Assembly: GCF_013186535.1 (NCBI RefSeq)
Contig: NZ_JABMCZ010000003.1
Span: 1,550,001-1,614,000, forward strand
Direction: 5' to 3'
DNA: 64,000 bases
From: Nocardia terpenica
GTDB taxonomy: Bacteria; Actinomycetota; Actinomycetes; Mycobacteriales; Mycobacteriaceae
The position numbers were made by a program, and so were the translations under genes. This document shows, piece by piece, positions 25,092 to 32,801 of the stretch. The first letter of the stretch is position 1. Each line of letters opens with the position of its first letter. Under the pieces are notes generated by a model. It was given only the letters and a program-made list of their open reading frames with translations, searched no databases and was not told the DNA's origin.

Positions 25092-26617
25092 CGCAACGCT
25101 ACGTGTTGGCCATCGATCAGGGCACCACGTCGACGCGGTGCATCCTGTTCGATCAGCGGGCCCGCCTGGCCGGTGTGGCCCAGCGCGAACACCACCAGTA
25201 CTACCCGCGGCCCGGCTGGGTCGAACAGGACGCCGCCGAGATCTGGCGCAATCTGGAACGGATCCTGCCGCGGGCGCTCAACGAATCGGGGATCACCGCG
25301 GACGAGGTCGCGGCCCTGGGCATCGCGAATCAGCGCGAGACCACCGTGGTGTGGGACCGGCGCACCGGCGTGCCGATCGGGCGGGCGATCGTCTGGCAGG
25401 ACACCCGCACCGAGGATCTGGTGCGCGAGTTCGAGTCCGCCCCGGGCGCGGACCGCATCCGGCAGCTGTGCGGCCTGCCGCTGGCCACCTACTTCGCCGC
25501 CCCGCGGCTGCGCTGGCTGCTCGACGCCAACCCCGGGCTGCGCGAGCGCGCCGAACGCGGCGAGGTGCTGTTCGGCACCATGGAGACCTGGCTGATCTGG
25601 AACCTCACCGGCGGCGTCGACGGCGGCCTGCACGTCACCGACGTCACCAATGCCAGCCGCACGCTGCTGATGAACCTGGCGACGCTGTCCTGGGACGGGG
25701 AACTGTTGCGGTTCTTCGGAATTCCCGCGGCCATGCTGCCCCGCATCCAGCCCTCCACCGCCTCCTACGGCGCCACCACCCGGGTGGTGCCGGGGATGCG
25801 GATCGCCGCCGCCCTCGGCGATCAGCACGCCGCGCTGTTCGGCCAGACCTGTTTCGCGCGCGGGGAAACCAAGTGCACCTACGGCACCGGCGGCTTCCTC
25901 ATGATGAACACCGGGAGTGAGCTGGTGCAGTCCGAGCACGGCCTGCTGACCACCATCGGCTATCAGATCGACCGGGAGCCGGTCTACGCGCTGGAGGGGC
26001 CGATCGCGGTCACCGGCTCGCTGGTGCAGTGGATCCGGGACAACATCGGCCTGGTGGCCAGCGCCCCCGAGATCGAAACCCTCGCGCGCACAGTGGAAGA
26101 CAACGGCGGCTGCTATATCGTTCCGGCCTTCTCCGGCTTGTACGCGCCGCACTGGCGCAGCGACGCGCGTGGCGTGGTGGTCGGGCTGACCTCCTACATC
26201 ACCAAGGGGCATCTGGCCCGCGCCGTGCTCGAGGCCACCGCGTGGCAGACCCGCGACGTGGTCGACGCGATGAACGCGGACTCCGGCCTGCAGGCCCGCT
26301 CGCTGCGCGTCGACGGCGGGATGACCTCGGACAACCTGCTGATGCAGATCGTGTCCGACGTGCTCGACATCCCGGTGCTGCGGCCGTTCGTCTCCGAGAC
26401 CGTCTCCCTCGGCGCCGCCTACGCGGCCGGGCTGGCGGTCGGTTACTGGCCGGATCTGGAAGGGCTGCGCCGCAATTGGCGCGTGGCGGCGCAGTGGTTA
26501 CCGCGGATGGATCCGGGGTATCGCGCCGACGAGTACGAGAACTGGTCGCGGGCGGTGCAATTGAGCTTCGGCTGGCTCCGGGCGCGCCGGGGGTCCGGCG
26601 CTCAGACGCGGGCGTAG
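25088..26617 (+). CDS. glpK: Glycerol kinase (second copy)
   Basis: A 509-residue FGGY kinase with YVLAIDQGTTSTRCILFDQ, NQRETTVVWDRRTG, YGTGGFLMMNTGSE and RVDGGMTSDNLLMQIVSDVLDIPV. It is a clear paralogue of the kinase at 21745. It is translationally coupled to the IclR gene by an ATGA overlap, an unusual place for a kinase. Possible roles are glycerol phosphorylation under different conditions or a related polyol substrate. Family membership is certain; exact specificity is inferred. The 3' end overlaps the convergent folA gene by 16 nt. Confidence 0.92.
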   Translation: MTQRYVLAIDQGTTSTRCILFDQRARLAGVAQREHHQYYPRPGWVEQDAAEIWRNLERILPRALNESGITADEVAALGIANQRETTVVWDRRTGVPIGRAIVWQDTRTEDLVREFESAPGADRIRQLCGLPLATYFAAPRLRWLLDANPGLRERAERGEVLFGTMETWLIWNLTGGVDGGLHVTDVTNASRTLLMNLATLSWDGELLRFFGIPAAMLPRIQPSTASYGATTRVVPGMRIAAALGDQHAALFGQTCFARGETKCTYGTGGFLMMNTGSELVQSEHGLLTTIGYQIDREPVYALEGPIAVTGSLVQWIRDNIGLVASAPEIETLARTVEDNGGCYIVPAFSGLYAPHWRSDARGVVVGLTSYITKGHLARAVLEATAWQTRDVVDAMNADSGLQARSLRVDGGMTSDNLLMQIVSDVLDIPVLRPFVSETVSLGAAYAAGLAVGYWPDLEGLRRNWRVAAQWLPRMDPGYRADEYENWSRAVQLSFGWLRARRGSGAQTRA

Positions 26618-27120
26618 CTGCGGAACAGGTAGGTGTTCTCGCCGTTGTCGGACTGTTTGACGCCGGTGGTGAAGGCCATCACGAAATCGCCGGAGATCTC
26701 GGGCGCGTAGACGTCGCCGTCGGTGGGCGGGCCGATCTCGGTCGTCGCGATCACCGTCGCGAATTCCATTGCCTCGCGGAAGATCTCGGCGCCGCCGATG
26801 ACCCACACCTCGTCGGGGTCGGTGATCGACAGGGCCTCGGCGACCGAGCCCGCGCGCTCGGCGCCCGGCGCGAACCACTCCGGATCGTGGGTGACGACGA
26901 CGGTGCGGCGGCCGGGCAGCGCCCGCGCCTGCTCGTCGAGCGCGTCCCAGGTGCCGCGGCCCATCACCACGGTGTGGCCGCCGGTGACGGTATCGAAATG
27001 CGCCAGGTCCTCCGGTACTCGCCAGGGGATCCGGCCGTGCGCGGCGATCACACGATCGGATGTCTGCGACCAGACCAACCCGATCGTCCGCTTCCTCGTT
27101 TCGGTCGTGGACGAGTTCAC
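26602..27120 (-). CDS. Dihydrofolate reductase-family protein
   Basis: A 172-residue DHFR. It has GLVWSQTSDRVIAAHGRIPWRVPEDLAHF, including the acidic residue that protonates folate in EDLAHF, then VVMGRGTWDAL with the nucleotide site, and VWVIGGAEIFREAM. It reduces dihydrofolate to tetrahydrofolate with NADPH. The gene is not next to thyA, so it may be an additional copy; the rest of the genome would decide. The GTG at 27120 is the only start that keeps the full N-terminal strand. A 25-bp imperfect palindrome lies just upstream. Confidence 0.85.
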   Translation of the reverse strand: MNSSTTETRKRTIGLVWSQTSDRVIAAHGRIPWRVPEDLAHFDTVTGGHTVVMGRGTWDALDEQARALPGRRTVVVTHDPEWFAPGAERAGSVAEALSITDPDEVWVIGGAEIFREAMEFATVIATTEIGPPTDGDVYAPEISGDFVMAFTTGVKQSDNGENTYLFRSYARV

Positions 27121-27135
27121 CAGGCCCAGGGTAGT

Positions 27136-27160
27136 AGATAGATAGCTGCGCTAACTATCT
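27136..27160. promoter_or_regulatory. 25-bp imperfect palindrome between folA and an EamA exporter
   Basis: Arms AGATAGATAGC and GCTAACTATCT around TGC differ from perfect symmetry at one position. It lies 16 bp upstream of the folA start, in the divergent gap. The ACTATCT half-site also occurs in the HxlR operator at 32002. Confidence 0.55.
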
Positions 27161-27304
27161 CGGTGAGCGGTGTCACAGGTAATAACTCACCGTGTGCGGG
27201 GTCATAGCCGGTCGTCGCGCGCATGCCCCGAAATTCGGTGGCGCGGGGATGTCGCCCCCGTCTGTCATTGTTTCGGTGGCAGGCAGTGCGGGTTCGGAGG
27301 ACAG

Positions 27305-28189
27305 ATGACGCGGCGGGGTTGGGTGCTGTTTCTGGCGATGGGCGTCATCTGGGGGGTGCCGTACGCCATGATCCGGATCGCGGTGCGCGACTTCGATCCC
27401 GTGGTGGTGGCGTTCGGGCGCACGGCGATCGGCTCGCTGCTGCTGTTGCCGGTCGCGCTGTTCACCCGGGCCCTGCTGCCGGTGCTGCGGCGGTGGTGGT
27501 GGCTGCTGGCCTACACGCTCGTCGAGATCTCCGGGCCGTGGCTGCTGCTCGGGCACGCCGAGACCAGGCTGAACAGCTCCACCACCGGTCTGCTGCTGGC
27601 CGCGGTCCCGCTGGTGGCCCTGGTGCTGGTGACCGCGCTCGGGCACGACCGGTTCGACGCGCGCCGGGTGCTCGGCCTGGTCGTCGGGCTGATCGGCGTC
27701 GGCACGCTGGTCGGCCTGGACATCGATGTGTCCGATCTCGGCGCGCTGGGCGCGGTCGGCCTCACGGTGATCGGCTACGCCACCGGCCCGATCATCATCA
27801 ACCGCAAGCTGGCCGACCTGCCCTCGATGGGCGTGGTCACCGGGTCGCTGGTGTTCGCCACGATCATCTACGCGCCCTTCGCGGCCTGGCGCTGGCCGGA
27901 GCGGTTCACCGCGCCCGCGAGCTGGTCGGTGCTGGGCCTGGCGGTGATCTGCACGGCGACGGCGTTCCTGGTGTTCTTCGCGCTGATCGGCGAGGTCGGC
28001 CCGGCCCGGGCCACGGTCATCACCTACATCAACCCGGTGGTGGCCCTGCTGATCGGCGTGAGCCTGCTCGGCGAACCGCTGACCGCCGGCATGGCGATCG
28101 GCTTCCCGCTGGTGATCGCCGGGTCGATCGTGGGGACCGTCCGCGCTCGCGCTGCCCGCGAACCCGAGCCCGCCGGTTCCGCGGGCTGA
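27305..28189 (+). CDS. EamA/DMT-superfamily transporter
   Basis: A 294-residue carrier with about ten hydrophobic helices and the duplicated EamA layout. The first repeat begins WVLFLAMGVIWGVPYAMIRIAV, with FGRTAIGSLLLLP typical. The second begins near LGALGAVGLTVIGYATGPI and ends in TYINPVVALLIGVSLLGEPLT. Family members export amino acids and small metabolites. GGAGG precedes the ATG. The divergent palindrome suggests a regulated promoter. The substrate is unknown. Confidence 0.87.
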   Translation: MTRRGWVLFLAMGVIWGVPYAMIRIAVRDFDPVVVAFGRTAIGSLLLLPVALFTRALLPVLRRWWWLLAYTLVEISGPWLLLGHAETRLNSSTTGLLLAAVPLVALVLVTALGHDRFDARRVLGLVVGLIGVGTLVGLDIDVSDLGALGAVGLTVIGYATGPIIINRKLADLPSMGVVTGSLVFATIIYAPFAAWRWPERFTAPASWSVLGLAVICTATAFLVFFALIGEVGPARATVITYINPVVALLIGVSLLGEPLTAGMAIGFPLVIAGSIVGTVRARAAREPEPAGSAG

Positions 28190-28507
28190 CCGGCCGAATC
28201 CGAGGCTTCCTCATATTTGCCGAACCGCGCCAAAGGGTGAAATCGGACGTCGGTGAGCAAGGTCACGGAAATAACTCGGGACGGCGAATTCCCGGCCCCG
28301 TTTTTCCGAATGGAAGCATGTCGAACTGGGGATTTACCGCTCGTTTACGAGCACCGTCAGACCGTAGTCAACCCATCAATAGCTACCGTTTCGCCGGGGG
28401 CTCGCTCGAAAAATCGCCGAACCCGACCTAGCGTCTGAAACGCGACAGGTTCAACGCGGAGTCGTCGCTGATCGGCAGTTTTCCCGAACACCCTGGAGGC
28501 CCCGCGC
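28190..28507. other. Intergenic stretch before the polyol dehydrogenase
   Basis: No gene is seen. It contains GCTCG-TTTA-CGAGC near 28350 and a CCTAGCGT sequence near 28428 that could be a -10 (TAGCGT). Neither is strong enough to annotate alone. Confidence 0.4.
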
Positions 28508-30070
28508 ATGCGTGTGCCAACGAACACCGCGGTTGCCGAGCAGGCAGCCGAATCTCCGATAATTCCCCGGAATCGCATTGTTCCCCGGCTTTCCGCGGAC
28601 ATTCTTCCCCGCCTGCCCGAATCGGTTGCCCGACCCCGGTTTTTGCCGCGCAGCCTGGCCACCGGGATCGTTCATCTGGGCTGCGGATCGTTTCACCGAG
28701 CCCATCAGGCGCTGGTGACCCAGCACGCCATCGACGCCGACCGCGATCCCCGCTGGGGCATCGCCGCCGTCGCCATGTCCCGCCCGTCGGTGGTGAACGC
28801 GCTGCGTGCGCAGGACAACCTGTACACCACGCTGCTGCACGACGGCGGCAAGGTGAACGCCGAGGTGGTGGGTACCATCACCGAGGCCGTGCACGCGCCG
28901 TCGGACCGCGTCGGCGTCGCCCGCCGCATCGCCGATCCGGGGGTCCGCATCGTGACGCTGACCGTCACGGCGAGCGGATATTGCATCTCGCCCGCCACCG
29001 GCCGCCTCGATGCCGACTGCGATCCGGTGCAGCACGATCTGCACTGCCGCACCAGGCCGTCCACTTCGATCGGCATGCTTGTCGGCGGCCTGGATGTGGT
29101 CCGCCGCCGCGGCGGCGCCCCGCCGGTGGTGATCAGCTGCGACAACATGACCGCCAACGGCCGCCAATTGCGCAGGGCCGTCATCGATTTCGCGTCCCTG
29201 CGGGATCAGCGGCTGGCCGACTGGATCGACCGCAACGTCCAGTTCCCGTCCAGCGTGGTCGACCGGATCGTGCAGCCCGCCACCGCCGCCGATTCCGCGG
29301 TGGCACGCAACTGGCTGGGCGGCATCGAGGATCTGAGCCCGGTCTCGGCCGAGCCGTTCCTGACCTGGACCATCGAGGATTTCGAGGGCGAGCGCCCGCG
29401 CTGGGAGCTGGGCGGCGCCCGGTTCGTGGCCGACGTGACCGACTACGAGCTGGCAAAACTGCGGCTGCTCAACGGAACCCACATGCTGCTGGCCTACCTG
29501 GGCGCGCTCGACGGGCACGGCACCATCGCCGAGGCCAGCGCGGATCCGGCGCTGGGCGCGCTCGCCCGCCAGTTCATGCTGCGCGAGCAGGGCACCACCC
29601 TGACGCTGCCGGACACCGAATTGCACCGCACCGTCGACGATCTGATGGTCCGGTTCCGCAACCCGGCCATCCGCCACGACATGACGCGGGTGGGCCGCAA
29701 CGGCTCGGACAAGATGATCCCGCGCGTGGTCGACGCCATGGCCGAGAACATCCGCGCCGGGCGCCCCACCCCGGGCGCGGCGCTGCTGATCGCGGCCTGG
29801 ATCCGCTGGTTCGACGCCAGCCGCGCCCCCGGCGCGGTCATGGAACTGGTCGACCCGAAGGCCGATACGCTGGACGAGTTGTCCGCCATCGCGGATCCGC
29901 ACCGGCGGGCCGGTGCGTTCCTGCACCGCACCGACATCTTCGGCACCCTGCCGGAGCCCGAGCGCGTGCATCGCGAGGTGGGCGACGCGCTGGCCGAACT
30001 GGCCCGCGACGGCGTCGGGGCGGCGGTGCGACGACGCCTGCTGCCGGAATTCGAAAGGAGCAACGGATGA
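28508..30070 (+). CDS. Mannitol dehydrogenase-family polyol dehydrogenase
   Basis: A 520-residue long-chain dehydrogenase oxidising a sugar alcohol such as mannitol or arabitol to a ketose with NAD. The N-terminal GIVHLGCGSFHRAHQA binds the cofactor. VVISCDNMTANG and the KLRLLNGTHMLLAYLG segment hold the catalytic Lys, Asn and His of the family. Length and motifs are complete. The stop overlaps a HAD phosphatase gene (ATGA), as expected for a polyol/sugar-phosphate pair. The specific polyol cannot be read from sequence. Confidence 0.92.
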   Translation: MRVPTNTAVAEQAAESPIIPRNRIVPRLSADILPRLPESVARPRFLPRSLATGIVHLGCGSFHRAHQALVTQHAIDADRDPRWGIAAVAMSRPSVVNALRAQDNLYTTLLHDGGKVNAEVVGTITEAVHAPSDRVGVARRIADPGVRIVTLTVTASGYCISPATGRLDADCDPVQHDLHCRTRPSTSIGMLVGGLDVVRRRGGAPPVVISCDNMTANGRQLRRAVIDFASLRDQRLADWIDRNVQFPSSVVDRIVQPATAADSAVARNWLGGIEDLSPVSAEPFLTWTIEDFEGERPRWELGGARFVADVTDYELAKLRLLNGTHMLLAYLGALDGHGTIAEASADPALGALARQFMLREQGTTLTLPDTELHRTVDDLMVRFRNPAIRHDMTRVGRNGSDKMIPRVVDAMAENIRAGRPTPGAALLIAAWIRWFDASRAPGAVMELVDPKADTLDELSAIADPHRRAGAFLHRTDIFGTLPEPERVHREVGDALAELARDGVGAAVRRRLLPEFERSNG

Positions 30071-30753
30071 CTGTCGTCAAACCCGTGGCCGCGGTGGTGT
30101 TCGACATGGACGGGTTGCTGCTCGACTCCGAGCGGCTGGCCCTGGAGTCCCTGGCCAGCGCCGGTACCGCGCTGGGCTACGACCTGACCCTGGAGTTCCG
30201 CCGCTCCATGATCGGCATGCCGGCCGATCGCTGCCGCGAACTGGCCGTCGAGTCCTTCGGCGCCGAATTCCCGCTCGAGGACTTCTTCGCCCTGCACGAG
30301 ACGCACCTGAGCGAACTCGTCGCGGGCGGACGGCTGGTGACCAAGACCGGCGTGGCCGAGCTGCTGGACTGGCTGGAGAGCAACGCGATTCCCAAGGCCA
30401 TCGCCACCTCCTCCGGCCGCGCCCGCACCGAGCACCACCTGCGGGCCGCGGGCATCGCCGACCGCTTCGACGCGATCGTGACCCGCCAGGACGTCGAGCG
30501 CGGCAAGCCGCACCCCGAGCCGTACCTGACGGCCATGGCCGCGCTCGGCGCCGACCCGGAATACACGCTGGCGCTGGAGGATTCGCCGAACGGCCTGCGC
30601 GCCGCGCACGCCGCCGGGCTGCGGTGCCTGCTGATCCCGGACCTGGTGTCCCCGACGCCGGAAACCCGCGGGCTCGCCCACCGGGTGCTGCCGGACCTGC
30701 ACGCGGCGATCGAGTACATCGCCGCGGTGAACGTGCCCGCGGCAGCGAACTAG
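30067..30753 (+). CDS. HAD-superfamily phosphatase (beta-phosphoglucomutase-like)
   Basis: A 228-residue subclass-I HAD hydrolase. Motif I VVFDMDGLLLDSE carries the nucleophile Asp, motif II is ATSSGRART, motif III the Lys in RGKPHPEPYL, and motif IV LALEDSPNG. The cap lies between motifs I and II. It probably dephosphorylates a sugar or polyol phosphate, or isomerises one. It is coupled to the polyol dehydrogenase by an ATGA overlap. The last four bases overlap the convergent SRPBCC gene. Confidence 0.9.
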   Translation: MTVVKPVAAVVFDMDGLLLDSERLALESLASAGTALGYDLTLEFRRSMIGMPADRCRELAVESFGAEFPLEDFFALHETHLSELVAGGRLVTKTGVAELLDWLESNAIPKAIATSSGRARTEHHLRAAGIADRFDAIVTRQDVERGKPHPEPYLTAMAALGADPEYTLALEDSPNGLRAAHAAGLRCLLIPDLVSPTPETRGLAHRVLPDLHAAIEYIAAVNVPAAAN

Positions 30754-31223
30754 GCGCGCTCGAGGCGGCGCTTGATCTCGGCCAAATGGGCGTCGTGGCA
30801 AGCCGTTTCGCCGAAGAGGTCGGTCAGGGCGCGGGGTATGCGGCCGTCGGTGGCGACGGCGGTGAGCATGGAGCGGCGCAGCCGCGGCGCGCCCGATTCC
30901 GCCGGGGCGACGCAGTAGCTCACCGTCATGGTCGCGGCGAAGTCGGCGATCGGCGGCGCGATGACGGTGCGGGAGCTGATGATCCACCGGGTCGGGCGGC
31001 GGCAGGTGTCCACCCGCCACCCGACCCGGATCGTGTCCCGCTCGACCGCGACCACCTCGGTGAAGGTGTCGTTGACCCGCGCCGGTCCGGCCGTGCCGCG
31101 CTCGACGGCGACACACGCCGGATAGGTGTGCCGCCACAGGCAGGGGTCGGTGGCCGCGTCGAAGATGGCGTCCGGGGCGGCGGCGATGATGATCTCGGAT
31201 TGGGTCTGGAAGATCCGCGTCAT
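30750..31223 (-). CDS. SRPBCC/polyketide-cyclase-like protein
   Basis: A 157-residue START-like protein with AAAPDAIFDAATDPCLWRHTYPACVAVE at the start of the fold and a C-terminal helix GETACHDAHLAEIKRRLERA. Such proteins form a hydrophobic ligand cavity. No catalytic residues can be assigned. It is alone, with a 16-bp palindrome upstream at 31266. It belongs to a broad family, so function is open. Confidence 0.7.
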   Translation of the reverse strand: MTRIFQTQSEIIIAAAPDAIFDAATDPCLWRHTYPACVAVERGTAGPARVNDTFTEVVAVERDTIRVGWRVDTCRRPTRWIISSRTVIAPPIADFAATMTVSYCVAPAESGAPRLRRSMLTAVATDGRIPRALTDLFGETACHDAHLAEIKRRLERA

Positions 31224-31265
31224 TGTCAGCTCTCACAAGGGGTCCGGCAAAGCTACAGCATCGGG

Positions 31266-31281
31266 CCACGCCGTGGCGTGG
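31266..31281. promoter_or_regulatory. 16-bp palindrome upstream of the SRPBCC gene
   Basis: CCACGCC-GT-GGCGTGG is a perfect dyad 43 bp before the gene start. It may be an operator, or the terminator of the upstream thioesterase gene. Confidence 0.4.
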
Positions 31282-31440
31282 TGCGGTCACTTCCCGCCGT
31301 GATCGCCTGCCCGAAACCGCAAGAAAGTGTGGAGCAACGGCACTCTTACACAGATCCGCCCGCGCGGCAACCTCTTCCAGTCGGAATTGTTATCGTCCGA
31401 GGATGGACGCAATGGCAATGTTCTGGTGAACAGCGCCTTT

Positions 31441-31974
31441 TCACTCGGAGTACGGGAAGACCAGCAGCGAACTCGACGCCGTGGCAAGCAGTTTGCCCCC
31501 GGAGTCGCGAATGTCGCCCTCCGCGAAGGCGATTCGCCGCCCGGGCTTGGTCACCCAGCCGCGGGCGTGGACCGGCCCGGTGCTCGCGTGGATCGGCCGC
31601 AGATAGCTGACCTTCAACTCCACCGAGCTGTAGCCGATGCCCGGCGGTAACAGGGTGTGCACCGCGCAGCCGACCGCCGAGTCCAGCAGCGTGCACACCA
31701 CCCCGCCGTGCACCGTCCCGATCGGGTTGTACACCGATTCGTCCGGCACGCAGGTGAACGCGACCTCGCCCTCGGACACGGTGAACGCCGTCATGCCGCC
31801 GAGCGTGGCGGCGATGGGCGGGTTCGGCAGTTCGCCCTCGGCCACCGCCCGCAGATACTCCAGCCCGGACATGGTCGCCCCGATCCGGGCGGTAGCCACC
31901 GGGTCGTACCAGGTGACGGTCTTGTTGCGCGGGGCGCCCCAGGTGGGCGGCGCCGCGGTCGTCTCGGTCGTCAT
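31441..31974 (-). CDS. PaaI-type hotdog thioesterase
   Basis: A 177-residue hotdog-fold thioesterase. The helix motif GTVHGGVVCTLLDSAVGCAVHT and the strand ELKVSYLRPIHASTGPVHARG are typical of PaaI-like acyl-CoA hydrolases. The Asp in LLDSA and the HGG motif supply catalytic residues. The ATG at 31974 follows GACGAGG. It is divergent from an HxlR gene with a 17-bp palindrome between them, suggesting joint control. A role in hydrolysing aromatic CoA esters is possible but inferred. Confidence 0.85.
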   Translation of the reverse strand: MTTETTAAPPTWGAPRNKTVTWYDPVATARIGATMSGLEYLRAVAEGELPNPPIAATLGGMTAFTVSEGEVAFTCVPDESVYNPIGTVHGGVVCTLLDSAVGCAVHTLLPPGIGYSSVELKVSYLRPIHASTGPVHARGWVTKPGRRIAFAEGDIRDSGGKLLATASSSLLVFPYSE

Positions 31975-32001
31975 ATCCTCGTCCTTTCCGGGAAACGGAT
32001 T

Positions 32002-32018
32002 ACTATCTAGAAGATAGT
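32002..32018. promoter_or_regulatory. HxlR-type operator
   Basis: Perfect 17-bp dyad ACTATCT-AGA-AGATAGT centred in the 78-bp gap between the thioesterase and HxlR genes. The size and AT-rich core suit a small winged-helix dimer. Confidence 0.65.
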
Positions 32019-32052
32019 TACTATCGAGAGAAAAGTTAGCGGAGAGTGAGCC

Positions 32053-32400
32053 ATGACACAGCGCGAGCCGGATGCCGGCGCGATCCTGCCGTACTGCCCG
32101 TACTTCGACGCGGCCACGCGGATGCTGGGGCGGCGGTGGGCGGCCACCGTGCTGCGGGTCCTGGTCGTCGGCCCGGCGCGGTTCAGCGATATCGCGGCCG
32201 CGATTCCGGGCATGACCGACAAGTTGCTGTCGCAGCGACTCAAGGACCTCGAGGTCGAGGGGATGGTCGAGCGCCGGGTCGATCCGGGCCCGCCGGTGCG
32301 CGTCGACTACCGGCTCACCGAGAAGGGGGCCGCCCTGAGCAAGGTGCTGCTCGCGCTCAATCGCTGGGCGCTGCGCTGGGTCGAGCCCGTCGCGCACTGA
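32053..32400 (+). CDS. HxlR-family regulator
   Basis: A 115-residue winged-helix regulator with CPYFDAATRMLGRRWAATVLRVL, then RFSDIAAAIPGMTDKLLSQRLKDLEVEGMVERR and a wing PPVRVDYRLTEKG. HxlR proteins act as dimers, often sensing aldehydes, quinones or redox state through an N-terminal cysteine; here one Cys precedes the DNA-binding helices (PYCPYF). It is divergent from the thioesterase and just upstream of the dpg operon promoter region, so it could influence either. Confidence 0.88.
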   Translation: MTQREPDAGAILPYCPYFDAATRMLGRRWAATVLRVLVVGPARFSDIAAAIPGMTDKLLSQRLKDLEVEGMVERRVDPGPPVRVDYRLTEKGAALSKVLLALNRWALRWVEPVAH

Positions 32401-32614
32401 CCATGCTGTGACGAAGATCGCATCGGCGTTTTCGCCGTCGTGCGGAGTTACCGCGGTGCGGTGAAACGACATTCGAGCCGCGAAAAGATATGCCCCGAAT
32501 TACGGGGGCGGCACCGGTACTGTCCAGCGCGATCATTTCGGTGACATATCATGCGGCGCATTGCATTCCGGACGTACGACCGAATGAGGGGGTCCGGGGC
32601 CCGGTGAATCATGG

Positions 32615-32643
32615 TTGCCGGGGGTGGGGGGCGCTGCTAGTCT
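32615..32643 (+). promoter_or_regulatory. Predicted promoter of the dpg operon
   Basis: TTGCCG (32615-32620) and TAGTCT (32638-32643) with a 17-bp spacer lie 93 bp before the leader ORF. This is the best match to a vegetative promoter in the 335-bp gap after hxlR. Confidence 0.45.
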
Positions 32644-32702
32644 CGCGTCCGAGAAAACGAAAATCTGCTCGGGGGAGCGCGTCACGCCGATGGGCGGCGA
32701 TG

Positions 32703-32724
32703 TTTGAAATCAGCGATTTTCAAA
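32703..32724 (+). promoter_or_regulatory. Inverted repeat next to the dpg leader ribosome site
   Basis: TTTGAAA and TTTCAAA are separated by 8 nt and run directly into the AAAAGGAAG Shine-Dalgarno. It could be an operator, or an RNA hairpin controlling access to the ribosome site. Confidence 0.45.
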
Positions 32725-32735
32725 AGGAAGACCAC

Positions 32736-32801
32736 ATGTGGATACGGAACGGGGGGCGTTTCGTCTCGTGGAACGAGCGACGAAACGGATTCCGATCATG
32801 A
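32736..32801 (+). CDS. Putative 21-codon leader peptide before dpgA
   Basis: ATG at 32736 has the strongest ribosome site nearby (AAAAGGAAG, about 5 nt spacing) and opens a 21-residue ORF beginning MWIRNGG and ending NGFRS. Its TGA overlaps the dpgA ATG as ATGA. The peptide contains two Trp and five Arg and matches nothing I know. It may serve only to deliver ribosomes to dpgA, which has a poor ribosome site of its own. A GTG at 32738 using the same site would instead add 20 residues to DpgA. Confidence 0.4.
   Translation: MWIRNGGRFVSWNERRNGFRS

Noticed and set aside
32738..32797. GTG 32738 as the dpgA start
   Set aside because: It would add 20 residues not found at the N-terminus of known DpgA proteins. 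The ATG at 32798 gives the family length, and the ribosome site fits ATG 32736 of the leader ORF better.
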